The notes under the pieces are model-generated. The model did not search any database. It saw nothing but the letters and a program-made list of their open reading frames with translations, and was not told the DNA's origin. A stretch of 64,000 bases of DNA from Nageia nagi. Taxonomy: Eukaryota; Pinophyta. The translations under genes were made by a program, and so were the position numbers. The stretch is from assembly GCA_050084985.1 (NCBI GenBank), contig JBITNC010000001.1, positions 137,392,001-137,456,000 of the forward strand. The letters run 5' to 3'. Positions 10,288 to 21,735 of this stretch are shown here, in pieces; the stretch's first letter is position 1, and the number at the start of each line of letters is the position of its first letter.

Positions 10288-11779
10288 TTGTACCCATTTC
10301 TTGATAATAAGATTCATTATAGTAAAGATATGCTTCTTAACATTCGTAACACTAGTCATTTAATTTTATTAAGTAGCATTCCTCCTATGTTGTTGAATAG
10401 TAATTTCCTTAATAAGCTAGAAATGTTATATGAAGATCATACGTGCAATAATAAAAGTCAAGATCCTTTACTTGCTTCTTCTCCTTGTTCCTCTTCTATA
10501 ATTGTTGCATCTTCTTCATCTTTGAACACATATATATCACCCTATGAAACACAATCTCCTTCTCCCTCTCCTTGCCATGTTAATCATTTAGTTATATCTA
10601 ATGCACAATGCTTACCTAGACATTTTGAAAGGTCTATATTTAAAGGTATTGTTAATCTCTCTAGTGTTGTTCTAAGTAATCATGCTATGAATATTGTCAT
10701 ATACTTAAAGCGGATAAAGGAAATGCAATAGTAGTTCTTGATGTTAATGACTACCATGCAAAATGTTAAATCATCTTATTTCTTCATGTAGCTATAATAA
10801 ATTAAATACTAACCCCTTGAATAAAATTATCAAGAAAGTAAAGAAAGCTATCTTAGTCTCTTTTTTAGATGAGGAAATCAAGAAAGATTAATTCTTAAAA
10901 GATCGATTATACCAAGGATATATGGGGCCCCAAAAATACATAGAGAAGGTATTCCTTAGGCCCATTATGGATACCATTGACTCCCCAACTTATGAGTTAG
11001 CTAAATATTTAGTTAAGAAAAAACTAAAATGCCTATAGGTAAGACATTTTCATACATTAAGAACTATGAACATTTTATAAGCAAGTTAAAGAATCACAAA
11101 GTTAAGGATGGTGATATTTTGGTTAGTTTTGATGTTATTTCCTTATACATAAAATTCATATAGATAAAGCACTAAAGCTTATATCTAACTTAGTATACCA
11201 TGATACATTAGGTTTGATTAAAATATGCCTTTAAACTATATTTTTAGTTGCAAAGGGGATTTCTATGAACAAGTGCATGGGTTAGCAATGGGATCTCCAT
11301 TATCTCCCATTGTTGCCAACTTATATATGGAGTGGTTTGAAACAAAGGGTCTTGATTCATTTCCTTTAAAACTAGAATGGTGGGATATATATGTGGATGA
11401 CACAAATATGAATTGGCCACACAAAAAAGATTCTCTTGAAGTTTTTCATAACCACCTTAATTCAATCGATGATTGTATTAAATTTACAAAAACAATTGAA
11501 CATGATAGTAAGATACCTTTCCTAGATGTACTAATGTATAAAAAGGATAATGGGAATTTGAAAGATGAGGCATATAGAAAAAAGACACATACAAACATAT
11601 ACTTGCATGCCTCATCTCATTATCATTATGCTCAAAAGATGGGGGTTCTCAATACTCTTATAACTAAAGCTCTTAGAATTTTAGATAATGACCTTTTACA
11701 TAAGGAGAAAATGCATCTAACTAAAGCATTAATGAGTAATGGTTATTCTACTAAAGAGATTAGACATGCATGGAATTAG
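10288..11779 (+). pseudogene. Penelope-type reverse transcriptase, frameshifted
   Basis: The RT domain is spread over several frames. IVNLSSVVLSNHAM (about 10640-10690) and LKADKGNAIVVL (about 10705-10745) give the early RT motifs. LRPIMDTIDSPTYELAKYL (10955-11010) and DGDILVSFDV (11110-11140) give the next ones. The longest frame, 11225-11779, carries QVHGLAMGSPLSPIVANLYM, the catalytic YVDD at 11390-11401, IPFLDVLMYKK and YRKKTHTNIYLHASSHY, a set diagnostic of Penelope-like RTs. Stops and at least three frameshifts occur upstream of 11225, while the catalytic half is unbroken. Cellular telomerase is excluded by these motifs. Confidence 0.85.
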
Positions 11780-11892
11780 ATAGAAAGAGGAAAAACTAAT
11801 GAGAGACTCACCATAATAATACTAATTCATATGAAGGGGTAGCCTACCTTCCCTATATTAAGGGTTTAAGTAATAATTTAGCTAAAATATTA

Positions 11893-12339
11893 ATGAAAGC
11901 ACATATTAAGATAATTTTTATTCCTCTCAATAAATTAGAGAACATGTTCATATATGTGAAGGACCACTTAGAGCCCTTACATCATAAAGGTGTATATAAG
12001 ATAATGTGTGAGTGTGGAACTTGTTACATTGGTGAAATAGGTAGGTCAATACATGAAAAAGTTAAAGAACATTGTGTAAATTTACAATATAATAGAATAA
12101 TCAAATCTACCCTTGTTGAACATGTATATAAGACTAAACACCATATACTAATGGATAAGATTGAATTTCTGGTTAGATGTGATAAATTTCAAGAACAAAG
12201 AATTAGAGAAGCTATTGAAATTAAACTTAACCCTATTAATATCAATAAATACCAAGGTATTGAGATTAGTAGGGCATGGTTAACTATTGTTGACCTAATT
12301 TACAAACATAGAAGGAAAAATAATATGATTATAAAATAG
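11893..12339 (+). pseudogene. GIY-YIG endonuclease domain of the Penelope-like element
   Basis: A 148-codon frame begins after a stop that separates it from the RT. It contains GVYKIMCECGTCYIGEIGRS: the GVY and YIG strands of the GIY-YIG fold plus the Cys pair common in this family. EKVKEHCVNL follows, where the usual catalytic Arg is replaced by Lys or shifted, then EHVYKTKHH and REAIEIKLNPININ. The domain normally nicks target DNA to prime reverse transcription. The KVKEH change and the detached frame suggest loss of function. Its position at the C-terminus matches canonical Penelope/Athena-like elements. Confidence 0.85.
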
Positions 12340-12472
12340 CCATAACTTTTGCATTTTAACTCAATTTTTCATGTTCTTTACATCGTTAAAAAGATATTTT
12401 TATTTAGAACTTAACTATATTTATCTTTTTGGTATTTTATAATGATAGAGGGTCGACATTGATCTTATAAAA

Positions 12473-12612
12473 TTGGGTATTACTTATCTCTTCTTAAAAA
12501 AAAAGGTTACACTTTATTTTCTTCATTCAATAATTCTAAAAATGGGTCCCATAGATTGGACTCAAAATGTCAATAATTCAAATTCATATGCAATTCAACC
12601 TCAAACCACTAA
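12473..12612 (+). repeat. 3' direct repeat (pseudo-LTR) of the Penelope-like element
   Basis: This is the counterpart of 9711-9850, in the same orientation and with the same 140-bp length. It follows the GIY-YIG stop by about 130 bp. Both copies contain AATTCAAATTCATATGCAA. Confidence 0.85.
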
Positions 12613-12839
12613 CGAGAAAAATATTCAAAACAAGAAACATATATTTAGAGAGTTCCAACTCTTTATTTCATACCATTGGATTTCCCTAAGACCAAGACTT
12701 TTAACCTCTCTTAACAAGCTAATAAATAATACAATTCTCTTATTAATTATATTGCTTTATAATCTAAAAGGACATCAATATCATCTTTCCTTCTTGTTAG
12801 GGTTTAACAATTATTAAGGAATCCAACTTATTGAAGTGT

Positions 12840-13440
12840 CCTCTTGATCCATGAGAGTTATTGCTATATTGAATCTACATTTTATAAGTATGAAAAACAA
12901 ATTGAAGTTGAAATTGAAATTTGATATTAATGTACAAGGGTGAGAAATTATAAAAAAATAAATGAAGTTAAAATCTAGGTCAACGAAGATAGAATATAGA
13001 TCAACATCAAAGATGTTACTATATTATAATTATTATATTTTTTCTTATAACATTCATAGAATATTGTAATAGTTTTTAGAAGACACAAAATCTATTTTAG
13101 CTTAGTTGCCTCATATCATAATAGTTGTAAAGAGATCTAAGGCAAAAAAATGAAAACTCAAATATTGAAGACAAAGCCTAGTTGAGAAAGCATCATTAAA
13201 TAGATACTATTTCTCCCACTCTTGATCTTCAATTACATGTCTCTACATTATCTATCATTTTCATTATCATGGTATATTTGTGTTAATTAATTAGATTCTA
13301 TTACTAAGTCAATTTTATGGAGTACAATCTTGTGAACTCAAATTTATCCAACTCTATTTAATTTGTGGATAATATTTTATTCATTAAGAATTCACTCTTT
13401 TTAGTTTACTTACTTATCCTACAAAACTTTTATGAATGGA
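12840..13440. other. AT-rich spacer, nothing recognised
   Basis: Unannotated AT-rich sequence follows the Penelope-like element. I see no coding domain, although some may be the decayed tail of that element. Confidence 0.4.
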
Positions 13441-13444
13441 ACTT

Positions 13445-13595
13445 GTTACAAGTTTGTGTGAGGCAATGGACACTCACCATATGTTACATATCCATCCGCT
13501 TGTGAGGGGGGAGATTTGAACTTGGGACCTCTCATTATCCACTTGAGAGATTTTAGCTACCCCTCTCTCCAACTCCCCTACACATGCTGGATTGG
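13445..13595 (-). mobile_element. Candidate tRNA-derived SINE
   Basis: On the minus strand, GGGTAGCTAAAATCTCTCAA followed by GGATAATGAGAGGTCCCAAG and TTCAAATCTCCCCCC resembles the A-box and B-box half of a tRNA-related SINE head (B box GTTCAAATC). A non-tRNA body follows, towards lower coordinates. The cloverleaf is degraded, so it is not a tRNA gene. The A box is weak and the 3' end is not defined. Confidence 0.45.
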
Positions 13596-13821
13596 AACTT
13601 ATATTTTTACATGTGTATAGGAAACTTCTTATTAGCAAAACCTTAGGTTTATTACATTTGAATCCTTAAAAAAATACATAGATCATAGACATCTTAGAAG
13701 AAGGGCTAAATTAAAATCTAAAGTAGATTTTCTTAATGAATATACATAAATCCATATTTATGATGAATATGAAAATCATAGAATTGAAACTAACAATGAA
13801 AATAATGAACTATATTATAAA

Positions 13822-14229
13822 ATTCTTAGAAGAGATTTCAATGATATCAAATCCCATGGTGAAAAACTAGAAGGTACTAGGAAGCTTAATAAAAAAGCCT
13901 ATGGTTTTAATGCTTTCATTAATAGTTTAAACTTGCATGAACCTTTTTGTGCTAAGGGTTTATTCACTTGGTCCAACAAGAGGTTAGGAGAAGAGTAGGT
14001 ACTTGAAAAATTGGACCATTTTCTTACCACCATATCTTGGCTTAAGAGAGGTGTCCTTACCTAATCTAAATTTCTTCTATACGAGGGCTCTAACCACTAG
14101 CCCATACAAATATCCCTAAAAATTTCCACATGCCTTGAAATTTACCCCTTCAAATTTGAAAAGATGTGGCTCCTTAATAAGGATTTTGGAAACCTAATGA
14201 AACTTTGGTGGAATGAAGAGTAGGGTGGG
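13822..14229 (+). pseudogene. LINE endonuclease C-terminal part
   Basis: The translation gives RRDFNDIKS (consensus GDFNDI), FNAFINSLNLHEP, GLFTWSNKR and LEKLDHFLTT, then FKFEKMWLLNKDF. This is the C-terminal half of the apurinic-type endonuclease of plant L1 elements, which nicks the target. A TAG at the position of an expected Trp follows LGEE. The N-terminal catalytic Glu region is not preserved. Confidence 0.7.
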
Positions 14230-14230
14230 T

Positions 14231-15221
14231 GCAAGAAGTTGGGTCCACTTTATGGCCCAAAAGTGGAACTGCTTTTCTTGATTTTCAAGTTTGGGCACAA
14301 TTGATCTCAAAATTTGAAGTGCTTAGACATGGAATCATGAAAAAGTAATTGAAGTGAAAAATTAATGCCCTAACTCTAGTTTTCAAATATGTAATTTATT
14401 TCAATACCCATAAGATAAAAACTAAATTTTGATAGGGATGAACAAAAACCATTTTTTAAAATATATTATTTTAGGACCATACCATGCACATTTTCGACAA
14501 GGATAATTTGATATAAATCAAAGTATTTTCTAAAATCCTTTTAGGAATAGATACTTAAGACTTTTAAGCTTGTCCTAGATATTTTTTCCATAATTTTTTC
14601 ATGAATATTTTTTTTATTAATTTTCTATTGTTCATGTTTGCTATTTCAAAAAGTACTTTATTTCGGCATACATAATTTGATCTAAACTTATACATTTTTT
14701 AATTTTTTTTAATCTTATAGAGAATTCTCAAAAGATTTTCCCCATATAATTTTTTTCATAACTCCTTAAAAATAAAAAATTATTAAGAAAATAAGACACT
14801 CATATTTCAAGTATATGTACTAGTTTCATCGAAAATTAATAGAAAAATATAAAAACTAATCCAATTCTTTCAAAACCTACATCAAATGTATGTCCAAAGT
14901 TGAGATATTCCATTGAAATTACCATGAACACATACTTGTAGGTCCAAGGCTAAGGATTGGTTCACCAACCTTTTCCAATCTTAAAATCGAGCATGAATTG
15001 GAGATTCAAATATCGGGATCTCGAAATATATTAGGATCTTGATATTTAACACTAAGGAAATACATGCATTATATTTTCAAATATCGAGATCTTGATACTT
15101 ATTAGGATCTTGAACCTAAATCGGGATCATAATTTTAATTTATTAAAATCAAGATCTTAATTTTTTTGACATTGAATTTTAACTTCGCCCACTTCCCCTC
15201 AAAGTGGACACAACTTATTGC
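14231..15221. mobile_element. ~1-kb terminal-inverted-repeat element inside the LINE
   Basis: The ends are inverted copies: GCAAGAAGTTGGGTCCACTT at 14231-14250, and the reverse complement of 15202-15221 reads GCAATAAGTTGTGTCCACTT. LINE coding similarity stops at the left end and resumes after the right end, so this is an insertion. The interior is AT-rich without transposase coding, so it is probably a non-autonomous DNA transposon. Exact ends, target duplication and superfamily are unresolved. Confidence 0.6.
15005..15160 (+). repeat. Internal ~70-bp GATC-rich repeat
   Basis: Two copies start CAAATATCGRGATCT (about 15008 and 15078), each followed by a TTAGGATCTTGA-like block. They lie near the right end of the inverted-repeat element and may be subterminal repeats of it. 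Confidence 0.45.
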
Positions 15222-15689
15222 TTTCAACCAATAGGCAATACATGGAAAAAATATATTTCAATTTGCCACTAAATTTCATAGACTAAAAGGCAAGATATAG
15301 AAGTGAAATAAAAAATAGTTTGGTGATATCTATATCTAGAAAGCTAATCTTGAGCAATAATTTTTCTAACTAGAAGTGCAACTACAACAAGGAAATGAAT
15401 TCAACCTATTCAATTAAGAAAAATAGCTTTTAAAAGAGTTAGATAACATCTATATAAAAGAAATATTTTGGAAGTATAAATCCCAGATCAAATGACTATA
15501 GTCAAGTGATACTTGAACATAATATTTTCGTGTTACCACCATAGTCCATAGGGAAAAAAATTGAATCACTTCCCTAGATATCCCAAATAGGCAAGCTCTT
15601 AACACTCTTAAAGACATCGAGAATCATAATATCTCTTTTTTCAAATCTTTGCTATTATAAGAACTAATTAATAGATTTGATTCTAAAAC

Positions 15690-16870
15690 TCACCTATTGA
15701 GATTTATACCAAATTTGGGAACTCTTAATCATAATGAGATCCTTATGGAACCAATACTATAAGAAGAGGTGGAACATGCTCTATTTCAAATGAAGAGCTA
15801 TTATGCTCATGGCTCATATGGTTTCCTATTAGATTTTTTTAACATTTATGATATTTTCTTAAAGAATATATCATGAGGGTGGTAAGAAAATATTTCTCTT
15901 CAAAACAAATATTTAATAGATTGAAGAACACTTTATTTATTTTTATCCCCAAATCAAATGTTACCAAAACTCTAAATTCATTTAGACCCATCTCTCTTTG
16001 CAATGGTATCTACAAATTAATCTCAAATATTACCACCAATAAACTAAAAATCATTCTCTCTAATATCAACTCTAAATATTAGAATGCCTTTGTCAAAGGT
16101 CGACACTTGTCGGATGGAGTCTTCCTCATTCATGAGCTCATACACTTTCTAAATCGATTCCATAAGAAGGGTATTTACTCATGAAGAAGGATTTTGATAG
16201 GTTAAACTGGGATTTTATCATCTTGATTTTAAGAAAATTTGTTTTTGTAAAGGGCTTGATTTTGTGAGCTAATTTTCTCTTTTTTACCCTTTCTTTCTCT
16301 ATTTTGATTAATTACTACTCAAAAGGTTTCTTCGAGAGCTCATTTGGGCTCCAACAAGGTGACCAATTGTCTCCTTGTCTCTTGATTTTAATGGTTAAAA
16401 GTATTAATAGATGTTTGAAATTTCTTTTACATATAGAGCATATCAAAGGAATACACATTACTAATCATAGTCCTTTAATCAATCATTTGCAATTTACAAA
16501 TGAGATTCTACTAGAAACCAACCTGTCCTTTAGAAAAATCCTAAATTAAAAGGGCTTCTTCACTTTTATAAACTTACCTCAAGCTAAGTGATCAAATATC
16601 TTAGCTTTTTGGCATCAATATGAGAAATTCACCACTTTAGCTCTTCTCAAACATGATGAGTATGTGAAGTCTTCTTAGTAAGTACCGAGGTATGCCTCTT
16701 GTCAATGGAGGTAATCTTGGAGAATTCTAGAACCAACTTACAACCAAGTCAAATATGGAATTAATGTCTTAGAAAGTAGGTGGCTCTCCATAATAGGATG
16801 GCTTATTAACATTAAAAACATTTTTGAGTGTCCTCCCCATCTTCTGGATGAGGTATGTAGACTTTAAATA
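15690..16870 (+). pseudogene. LINE reverse transcriptase remnant
   Basis: Recognisable pieces across frames are FIPKSNVTKTLNSFRPISLC (RT motif 1 region, 15940-16000), FVKGRHLSDGVFLIHELIH (16085-16145), SSFGLQQGDQLSPCLLIL (16335-16390) and INHLQFTNEILL (about 16475-16510). The last sits where active elements have FADD, so both catalytic Asp are lost. The post-RT segment YRGMPLVNGGNLGEF near 16685-16725 matches the LINE consensus YLGMPLG. The RT copies RNA into DNA at the nicked target; this copy cannot. Confidence 0.75.
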
Positions 16871-16880
16871 AAAAATTTAT

Positions 16881-17555
16881 ATAAATAAACATTAAAAATA
16901 AAGACTATAATATAGATGTAAATCACTTATCATGGTCCTTTAATTTAATACTAAGAAAGCATGCACCTAATATAGTAACAATCTTTATGATGTGTTTTGG
17001 TATACAATGGATTGGATTGGATCTGAGATGACACCAATAATTATATTCAATAAACCAAATTTATGTTTATCATCATTCAGATATGTTGATTTGGTGATCA
17101 AAGTACAACAACACATGCATCATAGTTACAAAGCAGCAATACCATGTGCATTGTTTGTTTGGTAGTATTAGGGCAAGTGAAGATAATAACATGTATTACA
17201 AAGCTTAGAGCACGATAGATTCTAAAATAAATGGTATCAAAAGACACTGATAGTATAGAATGATGTATGGGAAACCACCAATCAAATAGATTTGATAAGT
17301 GTCATCAACCCAAGTTTACACCTGCTTTGAGGTTTTGATTGTTAGTTTCACTTGTTGGGGATATTTTGACCATTGATTTTGCACCCCATGGATCTAGATG
17401 TCACTACTTGGAGGAATATTGAGAGATCTCTTGCACATTAATGGGGCCATGTGGTAGAGCTTAGAAGAATATGACCCATTCTTGTTATTTGTTGATATCT
17501 ATGGCAAAAACACAATCTCTCTCAGTTGCATGGTATGACCTGATTTAGATTATGA
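16881..17555. other. Unassigned DNA between LINE and gypsy remnant
   Basis: No domain could be placed. The last part may be the start of the gypsy remnant that becomes recognisable at 17.56 kb. Confidence 0.4.
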
Positions 17556-17557
17556 CA

Positions 17558-18475
17558 GCATGTTATATGGAGCATGTTGTGAGGTTGGACTTCTTCCAAC
17601 CCCATAGCCTATAGAAAATTTTGAATTTACTGATGGTAAAGTATAGATAGTTGGCATAGTGAGAGATGTCAAAATGCAACTTATGGGACTACGCCTAGAA
17701 CATGACATAGAACTTCTGGTATTGGATATCCCAAATGCATTTTTGATATGGTTCGACAAAGAATGATTACACGTTATGAACAAATGTGCTTATCCTTGGA
17801 TATATGAAAAAGATGAAGAAGAAAGTAATGAAGAAGAATTGGAGAATAGAAGTTATAGCTCTTTCGAAGAAGATCAAAGCTTGATAAAATCTATACATCT
17901 AGATGTTCTTGAGAATGATTTCACTTTTGAATTCTTCTTTGATCAAGAAGATGAGGTAGGAGTGGAAAAGGAAGGGGTTAATGATTGGCATGAGTTTGAT
18001 TCATATTCAAAATTTGGTGACTTTGAGGATAAAAATAGTTTCATGCATCTTGAGCCAGAATTAGATGAGTCTCTTAGTTCAAAATGTGAAGATGAATTTC
18101 AAGAGTGTGCAGTCTTGATTGATGACTTCTTATTCTTGCAACATAATGAAGATTCAATAAAGATAGATCAAGATTCTGCATTGAGAGAACTAGAAGATAT
18201 AAGTGATGTCGATTCTAATGATGAAGAGTATCAAGGTTATACTCCAACAATTTTATGTTGTAGTTGAGATTTATGAAAATCAAAGTGAGCTAGTTGACTC
18301 TATCAATGAGTCAGTCGTCGCAATCACTAAACCATGTAGAGTGGATGAGCCCTTACAACATGAGATAACCAATAAAGAGAACTTCTCATATGCTCCTTTC
18401 AAAGATTCATATAAGTTCAAAGGAGATGCTTTTTCAAAGATTAATATCTCATGTGCGTGTTTGGTGACATGTTGA
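17558..18475 (+). pseudogene. Gypsy aspartic protease remnant with acidic tail
   Basis: The frame gives YGACCEVGLLPTP, FEFTDGKV, IVGIVRDVKMQL and ELLVLDIPNAF, which follow the plant gypsy protease pattern (IEF-DG, GI-DV, LVLDIPNAFG-LL-R-W). The catalytic D(S/T)GA is upstream and not preserved. An unusually acidic 163-codon frame (17776-18267), with runs such as DEEESNEEELE, follows and continues after a -1/+1 shift to 18475. In intact elements this lies between protease and RT; no RT follows here. Confidence 0.6.
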
Positions 18476-18489
18476 AACTTTGTCACTGT

Positions 18490-19320
18490 TATTTTCTCAG
18501 TTTGGAGACATATCAGATGGAGGCCAAATTACCTAATGGCTCTACCTAAGGGTAAACCAAAACAAGGTCTTTAATCCTGGTATTAATGTATCATAGTAGT
18601 TTAAAATTTTATTTTTTGCAATGTAAATAGAATATCTTCTATTGCTTTAGTTTTTCAATTACGGATATAATTAGGTTAGGGATCTTAATGAAATCATAGG
18701 GATACATGAGCATTTCAGGCTCATTAATTAACATTGGATTGTTACCAATCCATGTAAGTTCAAATAAAAGCAACAATCATTAGAGCACACCAAGCTTAGG
18801 AACTATTTGTTCTGACCTAGAGACTACAATTGGAATAGACACTTTGGATGATATTAATGATTATCTAATGAAAGAGGAACTAATAATGGTACATTGCCAA
18901 TTGGTGCAAATTTGAGAATAAGAGATAATATGGAGTCTTAGATGACAAATAAAGATATTTAAACTACAATGTGATCAACAAGCCTCATGCTATTGATGAA
19001 GCATGAAAAGAGGACTTATGCTTTAAACTACTATCAAACTGTGAAGAGTGAAGAGACAAACAAGGACATTTGGAATGATGTGGTCACATCATTTGATCTG
19101 TCTAAGTGAGTTGAAACCATAGTTATATCTTCAGAAACTAGACTACAATGTAGGTATCTTGATGGTTATTTGAATAACAAGTGACACTCACTCTAATGTA
19201 AATCGATGGTACAATTATTAGTGAATGTTGACATTGGCTCATATACCAATGAATGATGCATATCACTATGTGCCTTTTCATATATTACTTCTGTTTTTGT
19301 TTTTATTTTGCTATTGATGT
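18490..19320. other. Unassigned DNA
   Basis: Stop-riddled sequence with no recognised domain. It may be further decayed gypsy pol. Confidence 0.35.
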
Positions 19321-19869
19321 AGTTGCACAACAAACACCAAAATACAAGATTTTTGGGACCCTATTTTTGTCAAAGCAATGAGGTGCATTGCCTTGAGATT
19401 GGCTTTTGGCAATGAATAGTTCATTATGAAGAGTAACATGTTATCAAGGAGTGATTCACGAAGATCATGCAACGAAGACCCTAAAGATTATCAGAGTATC
19501 CAATCACTAATTTTGCAACCAAGGAGCCAAGATCTAAGAGATACCATCAAAGCATGAATATTTAGGTTTAGAATGATGCCAGTGGAGATGAGGTCATTTT
19601 TCAAGTTTGCTAGAGTTGAAATCAAAGAGCAAATGCCAGAAGAGGACCTCGTTAAAAACAAGTTTAAGGCTTGGAATTTTTAAATTTTGATCAAGTTTGC
19701 TCTTTGAGGAGCTAGGAGCAAGTTTGCATGTCTTTGGTGACATCAAAGGTGAAAAAGCTTATTTAGCATGCAAAATGCACTGTGCTAAAAAATGGTTTCA
19801 AGGTTGGATTTGACTACCCATTTTCATTATGATGAGAATAGTGTATGTTGAAAATGGCCAAAAATGACC

Positions 19870-19970
19870 AAGGCAACTTTGATCAACTACATCAGTCAGC
19901 CCAAGCAACCTTGATCAACTACATCAATCAGCTTAGGCAACCTTGATTGGCTACATCAATCAACATCAAA
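19870..19970 (+). repeat. Three-copy 32-bp tandem repeat
   Basis: Units start at about 19874, 19906 and 19938 and read CAACYTTGATCAACTACATC followed by ARTCAGC, the third one diverged. They lie upstream of the long repeat array and a TATA box, in LTR-like DNA. Confidence 0.65.
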
Positions 19971-20099
19971 TTTTTTCTTTAAGGAAAAGGAGAATCTAGC
20001 ACATGGGTTTTGTGCAAAATTGAAAATCATGCAAGAATGGGATTGGACTTTCCAAAATTGTCCAAGTTTGAGCACTCTAAACCCTAAGTACATGTTTCC

Positions 20100-21215
20100 A
20101 AGCCTATGTAAATCCAATGGGGTGCATTTTGGTGCCTAACCACCAAGGAGCAAAAAATGGATTTTCATTAAAACTCGAGTTTTAAGTGCATGAATGGATG
20201 GAAATAGCTATTATAAGGCACTTTAGGCCTTCAAAGTTTGGATTTGAGCAAGTTTTGAGTGTTCAAAAATCTAGGAGGGGTTTTGCATTCTTATGGAAAT
20301 CCAATGAAGTGAAAACCTATGCCTAGTTTCATGGAGAAAAATCAAATTTTGGGAAAATTTTGATTTTGAGCATTTGGGTGGATGGAAAAGGATATTCTAA
20401 GGCACTTTAGGTCTTCAAATTTTGGATTTTGAGCAAAGTTTGAGTGTTTAAAAATCTAGGAGGAGTTTTGCATTCCTATGGAAATCCAATGAACTGAAAA
20501 CTAGTGCCTAGTTTCATGGAAAAATAACTAAATTATGGACAAAATTTGATTTTGAGCATATGGATGGATGGAAAGGCTATTCTAAGGCACTTTAGATCTT
20601 GAAGTTTTGGATTTTGGGCAAGTTTAAGTGTTCAAAAATCTAGGAGGGGTTTTGCATTCCTATGGAAATCCAATGAAGTGAAAACTAGCACCTAGTTTCA
20701 TGGAGAAAAACCAAATTTTGGGGAAAATTTGATTTTGAGCATATGGATGGATGTAAAAGGCTATTCTAAGGTACTTTAGGTCTTCAAGTTTTGGATTTTG
20801 GGCAATCATCCATAGACATGAAAATCCAATTTTTTGGCAAGAAATAAAGTTTTAAGCACATCATTACATGGAAAAGCACATTTGGAGCATATTTAAACTT
20901 TGGAATTTTCATTTTTGAGCAAGTTTGGAGGCACAAAAATCTGGGAGAGGTTTTGCATTCCTATGGAAATTCAAACTTTTTCACTTCTTTCTCCTAAAAT
21001 GATCCATAAACATGAAAATCCAATTTTTTGGCAAGAAATCAAGTTTTGAGCACATCATTGCATGGAAAAGCACATTTGAAGCACATTTAAACTTTGGAAT
21101 TTTCATTTTTGAGTAAGTTTGGAGGCCCAAAAATCTAGGAGGGGTTTTGCATTCCTATGGAAAATCAAACTTTTTTTCAGTTTTTCTCCCAAAATAATCC
21201 ATAAACATGAAAATC
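20100..21215 (+). repeat. Tandem array of ~180-195-bp units, two subfamilies
   Basis: An anchor equivalent to GCATATGGATGGATGGAAAG recurs at about 20190, 20370, 20557, 20738, 20857 and 21052. The first units (period ~180-187 bp) share GGCACTTTAGGTCTTCAA and AATCTAGGAGGGGTTTTGCA. The last two (period 195 bp) share GCACATCATTGCATGGAAAA. A partial unit joins the subfamilies. The array lies 5' of a TATA box at 21728, so it is probably the U3 of an LTR. Confidence 0.75.
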
Positions 21216-21727
21216 CAAAATTTGAGCAAAAATCCAAAATCTTGCTCAAAAGCTCCAAATCCTCTCAAAACTTGTCAAATACCTTATAATCCCATCCTTC
21301 ATCCATCCATGAGGTCAAATCCACATTTTAAAATTTTTCCAAAATCGACCCCCCTATCATCTTTTCCATAAAATAGATAAAAAGATCCACTTTTTCTTTA
21401 AATCTTCTTAGAATTCCTTGAAAAGTTGGCAGAATGATCACATCAAGGGCAAGTCCAAATTAAAAGAAAGGAGGAGCTCAAAAGACTGACAAAAGGATCC
21501 AAAACTATGATTTAAAACTCCAAATTTTGCCAAATTCATGCAAACACCTCAAAATCCATGCTAGAGGGCATCCATTTTTGTAAATATTTTATTTCTAGCA
21601 TATTTCAATGGAATGAGTATTGTTCTCCCACTAAATGATATTGTAATGTCAATTTAGTATTCAAATTAGTATTTTAATATTTTGTTTTTAAATTAGGGAA
21701 ACACTCAAGAATTTAACCTAAAAAGTC

Positions 21728-21735
21728 TATAAATA
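21728..21735 (+). promoter_or_regulatory. TATA box downstream of the repeat array
   Basis: The sequence CTATAAATAGACC is a strong plant TATA box. With the upstream tandem array it looks like the promoter of an LTR (19.3 to about 22.3 kb). No primer-binding site could be fixed downstream. Confidence 0.5.

Larger units (their letters stand above)
9707..12830 (+). mobile_element. Penelope-like retroelement (GIY-YIG type), degenerate
   Basis: The element has 140-bp direct repeats (9711-9850 and 12473-12612), an N-terminal region, a Penelope-type reverse transcriptase and a C-terminal GIY-YIG endonuclease, all on the plus strand. Direct terminal repeats made by partial tandem insertion (pseudo-LTRs) are typical of Penelope-like elements. 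The second copy seems to continue past 12612 with an internal deletion, since 12627-12660 resembles 10200-10240. Among plants, endonuclease-bearing members are known to me from conifers (Dryad), where an arthropod origin has been proposed. Frameshifts and stops make this copy inactive. Confidence 0.85.
13660..16880 (+). mobile_element. Degenerate plus-strand LINE, interrupted
   Basis: LINE domains read in order: the end of the endonuclease (13822-14229), the linker (about 15242-15640), the RT (15690-16560) and a post-RT segment (about 16680-16870). A ~1-kb foreign segment (14231-15221) with terminal inverted repeats splits the linker. ORF1 is not visible, so it is 5' truncated, as usual for LINEs. 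Many stops are present. The copy is independent of the minus-strand LINE at 5.5-8.3 kb. Confidence 0.75.

Noticed and set aside
13500-13580. Possible tRNA gene on the minus strand
   Set aside because: Only a B-box-like block is clear; the acceptor and anticodon stems do not pair, and the layout fits a degraded SINE head.
17776-18267. Acidic 163-codon frame as a host regulatory protein
   Set aside because: It continues directly from gypsy protease motifs upstream and is shifted at its end, so it is part of a decayed polyprotein.
19870-19970. CRISPR-like regular short repeats
   Set aside because: Three contiguous 32-bp tandem copies without unique spacers in a plant retroelement setting; not a CRISPR array.
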